From contig SLRR01000143.1 of the NCBI GenBank assembly GCA_007130865.1, forward strand, positions 1 to 37,473: a DNA stretch of 37,473 nt. The letters run 5' to 3'. The DNA is from Spirochaeta sp. GTDB lineage: Bacteria; Spirochaetota; Spirochaetia; DSM-27196; Alkalispirochaetaceae. Made by a program: the position numbers and the translations under genes. Positions 31,631-37,473 of this stretch are shown piece after piece. The notes beneath the pieces were generated by a model. It was given only the letters and a program-made list of their open reading frames with translations, had not been told where the DNA came from and ran no database searches. Positions within the stretch are counted from its first letter, which is position 1, and each line of letters starts with the position of its first letter.

Positions 31631-32986
31631 ATGCAGAAAAACACGTCGGTTTTAATCGTCGACGACAAGCTGAAGCTCTGTCGCAGCCTCGCCGAGAATT
31701 TTGAGACACTCGGATATCAGTGTGAAATTGCTACGGACGGTGCGGCGGCAATGGAGTTTTTTCGAAGCACCGGAATCGACGCTGCTATCGTGGACGTCCG
31801 TTTAGATGCGGAGAGCGGTGTACACCTTCTGGAAACGATGAAAACACTCGATCCGACGGTACCGGTTATTATGATGACCGCCTATGCGGAGATCGACAGC
31901 GCCGTGGAGTCGATCAAGAAAGGTGCCTTTGACTACGTTCAGAAACCGATAGCCTTTGATCACCTCGTGGAAGTCCTGGAAAATGCGATCAGAGTATCTC
32001 AGGTCCAGAAGGCTCGTGCCGGAGAAGGCGCACCACGCCCTGAACGATCGTCCACAGATAATCTCGTCACTCAGGATCCCGCGCTTCTGGAAGTAATCGA
32101 CAAAGCGGAACGGGTGGCGGATACGGATCTGCCGATACTCATACTCGGTGAAAGCGGAACCGGAAAAGAGCTCCTGGCGGAGTTTGTTCACGCCCGGTCT
32201 CGATACCGTGATCACGAGATGATCCGGGTGAACTGCTCGGCCTTTCAGGAATCGCTCATTGACAGTGAGTTGTTCGGATACCAGAAAGGCAGTTTTACCG
32301 GAGCGGATGACACGTTTCCCGGTGTCTTTGAGCGGGCACACAACAGCACGCTGTTTCTGGATGAGATCGGCGATATGCACCTCGCGACACAGACGAGGAT
32401 TCTGCGCACACTTCAGGATCTCCAGTTCCGCCGCGTCGGAGGGAGTGAAACGCTGAGCACGCGTTTTCGATTGATTACGGCTACAAACAAGTCTCTCGAT
32501 ACGATGCTGTCCACACAGGAGTTTCGCGAGGATCTTTTTTATCGACTCAATACCGTGACGCTCCAACTTCCACCATTGCGCGATCGAAAGGACGATATAC
32601 CGCTTCTAATAAACGATTTTCTTTCTCGATTTTTCACTCGCGACAAAACTCCTACCCTACAGATCGATCAAACGGTTATGGATGCGCTGATGTGTCACTT
32701 CTGGCCCGGTAACATCCGAGAACTGAAGAATGTGGTGGAGTACGCCGCGGCAATCTGCCGGACCGGGACGATCAAGCTAACCGATCTTCCTCATTCGTTC
32801 ACGGCCGGTGCTTTGGCTCATACCGGATCAACGCCCGAGTGCGCAAACGTACGGGAGCGGATGGAACGGGATCTCATTCAGTCCACGCTGGCGAGATTCC
32901 ACCGGAACAAATCACGAACCGCGGAGTATCTCGGTATGACGCGGAAGACGCTCTATGACAAGATTAAGAAGTACGGACTGTCCTGA
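31631..32986 (+). CDS. NtrC-family sigma-54-dependent response regulator
   Basis: A regulator of about 451 residues. The receiver domain (1-120) has acidic Asp11/Asp12, phosphoacceptor Asp55 (AAIVDVRL), Thr83 and Lys105. The AAA+ domain has Walker A GESGTGKE at 173-180, the sigma-54-contact loop GSFTGA at 220-225 (usually GAFTGA) and Walker B LFLDE. A Fis-type helix-turn-helix closes the protein (LARFHRNKSRTAEYLGMTRK). I chose ATG 31631 because receiver domains begin a few residues before the LIVDD strand; ATG 31598 adds 11 residues. It overlaps the kinase gene by 32 bp, so the two form a cognate pair. Its likely target is the sigma-54 promoter at 31464-31479. Confidence 0.93.
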   Translation: MQKNTSVLIVDDKLKLCRSLAENFETLGYQCEIATDGAAAMEFFRSTGIDAAIVDVRLDAESGVHLLETMKTLDPTVPVIMMTAYAEIDSAVESIKKGAFDYVQKPIAFDHLVEVLENAIRVSQVQKARAGEGAPRPERSSTDNLVTQDPALLEVIDKAERVADTDLPILILGESGTGKELLAEFVHARSRYRDHEMIRVNCSAFQESLIDSELFGYQKGSFTGADDTFPGVFERAHNSTLFLDEIGDMHLATQTRILRTLQDLQFRRVGGSETLSTRFRLITATNKSLDTMLSTQEFREDLFYRLNTVTLQLPPLRDRKDDIPLLINDFLSRFFTRDKTPTLQIDQTVMDALMCHFWPGNIRELKNVVEYAAAICRTGTIKLTDLPHSFTAGALAHTGSTPECANVRERMERDLIQSTLARFHRNKSRTAEYLGMTRKTLYDKIKKYGLS

Positions 32987-34841
32987 TCCGGTATCGACAC
33001 GTGAACCCTTTCTTCAAGTGCGTGATCTGCAGCTGCAGATCGAGAATGTTCCGATACTGAACGATCTCTCCCTTACGATCGGCCGGGGAACCGTGCACGC
33101 AATAGTGGGAGAACACGGTGCCGGAAAAACGTCGCTTTGCCTCATCCTTTCCGGACATCTAAGAGCGACGGCGGGAACGATAAAAATTAACGGCGTCACA
33201 TTTGATCTACTGTCTCCGGGCCGGGCAAAAGCGCTCGGAATCGAGTACGTAACTCAACACACACCGATGGTGGACCACTTCTCCGTGGCTCGCAATCTGT
33301 TTCTGGATAATCGCGGTATCACGCAGCATCCGTTCATATCCAGGTCCCGGCAGATAACGAGAGCTGCAGAATATCTGCGCCGACTCGAGATTGAGTTGAA
33401 TCCCACAACACCCTTACGGGATCTGAAACTCTCCGATCGGGTGTTGGTGGACGTGCTCAAACACATTTACAAACGGCCGGAACTCCTTATACTCGACGAA
33501 GCGCTTCAGAAGCTGACCGCGGTAAACTTCCGGAAGATAATCCGTTATCTCCTTGAACTAAAGGCCGCGGGAACATCGATACTATTTGTAACTCATAGAA
33601 TTGACGATATCTACGAGTTTGCCGACCACATTTCCATCATCAGAAACGGAGATATACTAATTACAGACTCCGTTAAGAAACTAGATAAAATAAACCTGAT
33701 CCGATTAGCCTACACACAACTCGCGCACAGGACCGTTTCCGTCGTGTCCACAACCGATTTCATAAATCTTCTGAAATACAACGAAGCGGTCTTACAGAAG
33801 CTCCCGGTAATCCTGATGGTCGTTGACCGAGAAAAACGACTCAAACTGGTAAACGAGCAAGCCACGTTGTACTTTCCGGATACCGACACGTCCAAACTGG
33901 AAGTGACCCTGAAGGCGTTTCTTGGACCGGATAATGCGGAGATCTACGGCATGATCAAGCCGGCGTTCTCCTCTCAAGTAGCACGTCGCTTCTTCTCGGT
34001 ACCGATGAAGCACGGTGATTCCGATTCGATCGTGAATATCGACGTTCACCCGATCTACGATGAGACGTTTTTAATGGGTTATTCCGTGATCATTAATGAT
34101 ATTACCGAGCAGGAGGCGATGCGTGAACAGATGATGATCTCCGAACGCCTGGCCTCCGTTGGGTTGCTGGCGGCCGGTGTCGCCCACGAGATCAATAACC
34201 CCCTGGAAATAATAATCAATAATCTGCGTTATATACGATTCAAAAATGACGATGAAGTCATTCTGCAGCGGATAACGAACATAGAGGAGGAGATTAACGA
34301 CATAGCAGCAATCGTAAGGAACCTGATCTCGTTCACCAAGGAAGAAACGGAGTCTCCTGTCGGCGGAACCGATCTGATCGACGTCTTAACACCGATCGTC
34401 GAGTTTGTTCGGCCCGAGGCGGATAGACGGGGAGTCCGGATTTTTCAAGGACCATCACATGATCATCTCATCAGCAGCATCCCTCGAACGGAAGCGAAAC
34501 AGGTTCTCCTAAATCTGATAAAAAACGGCCTGGAAGCGATGTCCGAGGGCGGAACCCTCACCGTCGAAGCAGAAACGGACAAGGACCGGCGGGAAGCACG
34601 AATCCTCGTACGTGACGAAGGTCCCGGTATACCAAAAGAAAAACTCTCATCCGTCTTCCTGCCGTTCTACTCGAGCAAACACGGCGACGGAGAGCATCTC
34701 GGTCTCGGTCTTGCGCTCAGTTATGGAATCGCGAAAAAACACAAAGGACATATCTCCGTCCGTAACCTCGTTCCTCTCGGATGCGAGTTCGTTCTAACCC
34801 TCCCGCTTATAACCATCGCGCAATCTCACGGCAATCAATGA
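32955..34841 (+). CDS. ABC ATPase-PAS-histidine kinase fusion (cytosolic sensor kinase)
   Basis: A 628-residue fusion with no membrane segment. Residues about 18-255 are an ABC ATPase domain of the RbsA N-terminal type: Walker A GEHGAGKT (52-59), Q-loop Gln101, Walker B LLILDE (177-182) and H-loop His214 are kept, but the LSGGQ signature has decayed to LKLSDRV (157-163) and the usual DEPTSSL reads DEALQKL. Residues about 275-390 look like a PAS domain (LPVILMVVDREKRLKLVNEQ). The HisKA domain has phosphoacceptor His411 in GVAHEINNPLE. The HATPase domain has N-box Asn520/Asn524, G1 DEGPGIP (554-560) and G2 GLGLAL. The gene overlaps the NtrC-type regulator by 32 bp; its 3' end overlaps the convergent permease by 7 bp. 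The ABC domain replaces a normal sensor and may dock on an RbsC-type permease; that is inference. A GTG at 33018 is an alternative start. Confidence 0.92.
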   Translation: MTRLRSTDCPDPVSTREPFLQVRDLQLQIENVPILNDLSLTIGRGTVHAIVGEHGAGKTSLCLILSGHLRATAGTIKINGVTFDLLSPGRAKALGIEYVTQHTPMVDHFSVARNLFLDNRGITQHPFISRSRQITRAAEYLRRLEIELNPTTPLRDLKLSDRVLVDVLKHIYKRPELLILDEALQKLTAVNFRKIIRYLLELKAAGTSILFVTHRIDDIYEFADHISIIRNGDILITDSVKKLDKINLIRLAYTQLAHRTVSVVSTTDFINLLKYNEAVLQKLPVILMVVDREKRLKLVNEQATLYFPDTDTSKLEVTLKAFLGPDNAEIYGMIKPAFSSQVARRFFSVPMKHGDSDSIVNIDVHPIYDETFLMGYSVIINDITEQEAMREQMMISERLASVGLLAAGVAHEINNPLEIIINNLRYIRFKNDDEVILQRITNIEEEINDIAAIVRNLISFTKEETESPVGGTDLIDVLTPIVEFVRPEADRRGVRIFQGPSHDHLISSIPRTEAKQVLLNLIKNGLEAMSEGGTLTVEAETDKDRREARILVRDEGPGIPKEKLSSVFLPFYSSKHGDGEHLGLGLALSYGIAKKHKGHISVRNLVPLGCEFVLTLPLITIAQSHGNQ

Positions 34842-35872
34842 ACGGTAAAGTGAAATCTCTTTCTCTTGGCGGATAACGCTTCCATACTGACCGCCGCGAG
34901 AATCACCAACCCGATGAGAGTCGATTCGAGAACTGTCGAGATGCCGGCGATACTGATCACGTTGTACAGAACCCGTACGATTCCAGTACCGAGAATCACG
35001 CGAGCGAGGCTACCCTCTCCCCCTTTTAGACTGAGTCCACCTACGACACAACCGGCTATCGCGTACAACTCGTACATGTTTCCGGCGGTTGAAGGCTGCA
35101 CCGAGTTGAGGTGGAGAGAGAATAGAACTCCCGCAAGACCCGCACAAACCGACGAAATCGCGTACGCGGTAAGTTTGATCCCGATCGGATTGATCCCGCT
35201 GAAGACGACCGCGGACTCGTTGCTCCCCACCGCAACCAGAAACTGACCGTACACGGTATTTCGGAGAAACAGTCCAAGCAGCAGACTCAGCACAAGCAGT
35301 ATCAGGAATGGCATCGGTATCGACCAGGCACTGAGCCAGGCGGGAGTATTTTCCGGGCTAAACAGTAACGCAGGAAAACGTCCGCTTGCGAGTATCTTGA
35401 GACCGGTAAACCCGCTTCCGTACCCCAGGTTCAGATCACCCATGATGAAACGCGCTATGCCTCGATAAACGAACAGTCCGCATAGCGTCACCACGAATGG
35501 TTGGATCCGGAGAACGGAAACAAGGAAGCCGTGGATCACACCGATCACGATCGATACGACAAGACAACCGATCAACACCACCGGGACGGGCATTCCCCGG
35601 ACGGTCAGGTAATACACGCACAGCCCACCGACAAGCGCAACAACGGACCCGACGGAAAGATCGACGCCACCGGTCATAATAACGATCGATACTCCAACGC
35701 TTAGAATGCCGAACAGGCCGGTCCATCGCAGGATGTTTCTAACGTTGTAGGCCGATACGAACCCGATATCCATGACGACCATCAGACCGATCAAAGCCGC
35801 CAGGACACCCACCGTTACCAGAAGTGAACGGGAAAAGAGTCCACTCAATTCGCGCGTCCCGGGTTTTCTCAT
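34835..35872 (-). CDS. orphan ribose-type ABC permease (RbsC-like)
   Basis: A 345-residue membrane permease closely paralogous to the one at 27678-28715, with MTGGVDLSVGSVVALVGG and QPSTAGNMYELYAIAGCVVG conserved. No binding-protein or ATPase gene accompanies it; its only close neighbours are the convergent ABC-domain kinase (7-bp overlap at the 3' ends) and a 39-codon ORF upstream that overlaps its start as ATGA. It might use the RbsA-like ATPase of the main operon, serve as a second transporter, or act as the membrane partner of the kinase's ABC domain. The sequence itself looks intact. Confidence 0.93.
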   Translation of the reverse strand: MRKPGTRELSGLFSRSLLVTVGVLAALIGLMVVMDIGFVSAYNVRNILRWTGLFGILSVGVSIVIMTGGVDLSVGSVVALVGGLCVYYLTVRGMPVPVVLIGCLVVSIVIGVIHGFLVSVLRIQPFVVTLCGLFVYRGIARFIMGDLNLGYGSGFTGLKILASGRFPALLFSPENTPAWLSAWSIPMPFLILLVLSLLLGLFLRNTVYGQFLVAVGSNESAVVFSGINPIGIKLTAYAISSVCAGLAGVLFSLHLNSVQPSTAGNMYELYAIAGCVVGGLSLKGGEGSLARVILGTGIVRVLYNVISIAGISTVLESTLIGLVILAAVSMEALSAKRKRFHFTVH

Positions 35873-35988
35873 TTCTGATCGTCCCGAGTATCGGTCCGGA
35901 CGACCAATGTACTGTTCTTCTCGATACCCTGAAGTACCGCGTGGGCAGTCCCGTGCGGGATCCGATCAATACCTTCACGCATACTCAT
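35869..35988 (-). CDS. 39-codon small ORF translationally coupled to the orphan permease
   Basis: An ATG at 35988 (another at 35982) opens 39 codons that end in TGA overlapping the permease ATG as ATGA, the same coupling used throughout this locus. The product starts MSMREGIDRIPHGTAHAVLQ and ends KNSTLVVRTDTRDDQK. I do not recognise it. It has no membrane segment or signal peptide. It could be a small regulatory protein, a leader peptide that couples translation, or the tail of a lost upstream gene. The ribosome-binding site is weak (GAG about 8 nt upstream). Confidence 0.45.
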   Translation of the reverse strand: MSMREGIDRIPHGTAHAVLQGIEKNSTLVVRTDTRDDQK

Positions 35989-36086
35989 AAAAACACTCTA
36001 CCACGTTTACCGCCGCCGATGGATCGTCGTTGACTGGGATATCAGAAAAACATTCGTCTCAACTCCTTTTTGACCGCTTTCTTACC

Positions 36087-36106
36087 TCATAATGTAAATT
36101 TTATGA
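36087..36106. promoter_or_regulatory. palindrome TCATAA-N8-TTATGA
   Basis: A perfect inverted repeat with 6-bp arms lies in the AT-rich divergent region 35989-36182, between the permease unit and the HTH-receiver gene. It is 10 bp upstream of the predicted -35 box of the plus-strand gene. A TTGACC at 36070-36075 precedes it. Its position suggests an operator, possibly for the HTH-receiver protein itself. Confidence 0.35.
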
Positions 36107-36116
36107 TCCTTTGGGT

Positions 36117-36144
36117 TTGGCTTTTGCGCGTATTGTGATACTAT
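36117..36144 (+). promoter_or_regulatory. possible promoter of HTH-receiver gene
   Basis: TTGGCT (36117-36122), a 16-bp spacer and TACTAT (36139-36144) would start transcription near 36151, about 30 nt before the ATG at 36183. The -10 box is good, the -35 moderate. Confidence 0.4.
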
Positions 36145-36182
36145 TTTTAACATCGCATGGTTTTATAGAAAGGACCGAGTTT

Positions 36183-36806
36183 ATGCCCCGAACAAAAACA
36201 AGAAAGCGTGTTTACTCCGCCCATGAGGTGGCAAATATCTGCGGTGTGGTTAATCAGACCGCTATCAGCTGGATCGAACGCGGGCACCTGGAGGCGTACC
36301 GCACACCCGGTGGCCAGTATAGGATCTATCCCGACGTACTGGCACGGTTTCTGCGGGAACAGGGAATCCGACTCCCGGACGATCTGCGGCGCATCCTGGA
36401 AGAAGAAGCGCGGATCGAGAACGTCCTGATAATCAACGACGACCTCAAGTTGTTCAAGCGCCTGCAGGAGCACCTGAAAAAGCACTACCCCGGGTCCGTG
36501 GTAGTTCACGCGGAGGATGTGTTCGACGCGGGGAAACAATTACCCACGCTGCGCCCGGACCTGGTGATCTGTGACGACCAGTTTGACGGTACCGACGGTT
36601 ATGAGGTATGCCGAAAGATCAAGAACGACGACGACCTGATCCGTCCGATCGTGATTCTCCTGGTCGACTCCGAGTCCGACAAGACGGAACAACGCGCCCG
36701 GGAAGTCGACGCCGACGCGGTCGCTCCCAAACCGGTGGAACTGACAACGCTGACGGACCTCATCCGGGACGCTATGGAGAGACGGGTCGCGTCCACGAGT
36801 TCGTGA
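36183..36806 (+). CDS. HTH (MerR/excisionase-like) plus receiver-domain regulator
   Basis: A protein of about 207 residues. The N-terminal third is a MerR/excisionase-type winged helix (YSAHEVANICGVVNQTAISW, then GHLEAYRTPGGQYRIYPDVL). The remainder is a response-regulator receiver domain with paired acidic residues in IINDDLK, the phosphoacceptor region LVICDDQFDG and the conserved Lys in VAPKPVEL. DNA-binding domain first and receiver second is the reverse of the usual order. AAGGA precedes ATG 36183; the frame from 36111 is unsupported. No cognate kinase is adjacent. The next gene starts 9 bp later. Confidence 0.87.
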   Translation: MPRTKTRKRVYSAHEVANICGVVNQTAISWIERGHLEAYRTPGGQYRIYPDVLARFLREQGIRLPDDLRRILEEEARIENVLIINDDLKLFKRLQEHLKKHYPGSVVVHAEDVFDAGKQLPTLRPDLVICDDQFDGTDGYEVCRKIKNDDDLIRPIVILLVDSESDKTEQRAREVDADAVAPKPVELTTLTDLIRDAMERRVASTSS

Positions 36807-36815
36807 TCCGAAACG

Positions 36816-37473
36816 ATGAAAACGGTCGAGGTTATAGGCGGGACACCTCCGCTATCGACGGAGGTCTTTGCGCAGCGTGCGTATGACGCGGTGACGAACC
36901 CATCGGCAAATCCCCTGGCCGCTATAATGGACCGGAGCGCGTCCGTGCGGGAGATCCCTCCACTCCTGGGCATCTTCAACGACGTCCCCTGGTTCCATTT
37001 CCGCGAGTCCGAGGCGCACGCCTGGGCGCGAGCGGGTTTTTCCTGGGTCGTGAACGACGGCGAACACAGCCAATGGGAAGGGTATTACGGACGGGAGCAG
37101 AACGCGACGCTCCTGCGGCTGGGAATTACGCCGGTCCAGCGGCTCCCCCGGGAAGCGATCAGCCTCCACGGAGACGCCCTGCAATTAGGTGCGCGTGCCA
37201 CGATGCGTCCCTACGCAACGATCCCGGAAGAAGCGGAGACGTACTTCCGGGCGATCTCGTTCCCCGACCCCTCGGGAGTACGAACTCCTCACGACCGCGG
37301 CGGATACCCTCGACGCGTGGGTAGAGCGTCAACGCTTTTGCGAACTCCTCACGACCGCGGCGGATACCCGATGCGTCGGGGGGACCGTACAATGGAGTTT
37401 TCCCCGTCCGCTCTGCGCGCAGCAGAACGGGACGTCCAGGGCTGGCTCCAGTTCGAGACGCCGGAACTGATAA
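36816..37473 (+). CDS. HpcH/HpaI aldolase-like protein, partial (runs off window)
   Basis: From ATG 36816 the frame stays open to the window end (219 codons, no stop). The region LLGIFNDVPWFHF, ARAGFSWVVNDGEHSQWEG and LQLGARATMRPYATIPEEAE follows the HpcH/HpaI aldolase pattern (substrate or metal region D.EH, then the GA…P.. strand), and QFETPELI fits the next strand. These enzymes cleave 2-keto-3-deoxy acids to pyruvate plus an aldehyde. The N-terminus has about 50 extra residues. In the middle, TPHDRGGYP occurs twice because of an in-frame 29-bp direct repeat (37281-37309 and 37341-37369), which interrupts the usual aldolase spacing. It is probably co-transcribed with the HTH-receiver gene. 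The ribosome-binding site is weak. Confidence 0.7.
   Translation, partial: MKTVEVIGGTPPLSTEVFAQRAYDAVTNPSANPLAAIMDRSASVREIPPLLGIFNDVPWFHFRESEAHAWARAGFSWVVNDGEHSQWEGYYGREQNATLLRLGITPVQRLPREAISLHGDALQLGARATMRPYATIPEEAETYFRAISFPDPSGVRTPHDRGGYPRRVGRASTLLRTPHDRGGYPMRRGDRTMEFSPSALRAAERDVQGWLQFETPELI
37281..37369. repeat. 29-bp direct repeat with 60-bp period inside the aldolase-like gene
   Basis: CGAACTCCTCACGACCGCGG followed by CGGATACCC occurs identically at 37281-37309 and 37341-37369. The 60-bp period keeps the reading frame (20 codons). The 31 bp between the copies differs from what follows the second copy, so this is either an old tandem duplication or an inserted short dispersed repeat. Confidence 0.9.

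Noticed and set aside
31802-32566. 254-codon minus-strand frame opposite the NtrC-type gene
   Set aside because: Antisense shadow of the AAA+ coding region.
36111-36182. Longer start for the HTH-receiver protein
   Set aside because: The added residues cover the predicted promoter and have no family match; AAGGA precedes ATG 36183.
36816-37473. Treating the 60-bp-period repeat as a CRISPR array
   Set aside because: Only two copies, inside an open coding frame, with no cas genes nearby.

Overview
The window most resembles a spirochaete chromosome (Spirochaetales). Two solute-binding proteins have signal peptides ending in a Gly-Gly-Gly stretch after the hydrophobic core (…VFAGGGREA…, …LWAGGGRER…), a pattern I associate with free-living spirochaetes. 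Most genes sit in long, tightly packed carbohydrate operons with many 4-nt ATGA overlaps. This taxonomic call is an inference from style; there is no rRNA or marker gene here.

Region A (about 0.25-16 kb) looks like a sugar-alcohol locus. A long minus-strand operon (12108 down to 2014) encodes a zinc polyol dehydrogenase, a CUT1 ABC importer (binding protein, two permeases, two different ATPases), DhaK and DhaL kinase subunits, an RpiB-type isomerase and a PfkB kinase. The dehydrogenase, DhaKL and RpiB together match the logic of tetritol (erythritol/threitol) catabolism: polyol to erythrulose, to erythrulose phosphate, to D-erythrose 4-phosphate. Divergent from it is a glycerol-1-phosphate-dehydrogenase-like gene, a second copy of which lies at the left end. 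Convergent to that gene is an FGGY kinase translationally coupled to a SorC-family regulator. A TGAACA/TGTTCA palindrome over the divergent promoter, and a half-site at the kinase promoter, are candidate operators.

Region B (16-18 kb) holds cbpM and cbpA chaperone genes, separated by a triplicated 14-bp repeat, and a divergent Rieske/FAD oxidoreductase (18-19.5 kb).

Region C (19.5-21 kb) is a graveyard of mobile and toxin-antitoxin genes: a DUF4143-type ATPase remnant, an IS21 IstB remnant, a HigA remnant and an apparently intact hicA-hicB pair. Its right edge coincides with the point where a MEDS-domain histidine kinase gene is cut off.

Region D (21.9-36 kb) is a second sugar locus. An operon running down from 31397 encodes a ribose-type ABC importer, a long RpiB-like isomerase, a Gfo/Idh/MocA oxidoreductase, an aldose epimerase, a transketolase and a DUF362 protein. 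A consensus sigma-54 promoter lies in front of it. Diverging from it are an NtrC-type sigma-54 activator and, overlapping that gene, a soluble kinase that fuses an RbsA-like ABC ATPase domain to PAS, HisKA and HATPase domains. Next to the kinase is a ribose-type permease gene with no ATPase or binding protein of its own, preceded by an unlisted 39-codon ORF coupled by ATGA. This ABC-kinase, activator, permease and sigma-54 operon set is the strongest candidate for an undescribed system: a two-component pathway that may read the state of a sugar permease through a built-in ABC ATPase.

The right end (36.2-37.5 kb) carries an HTH-receiver protein and an HpcH/HpaI-aldolase-like gene that runs off the window and contains an in-frame 29-bp direct repeat.
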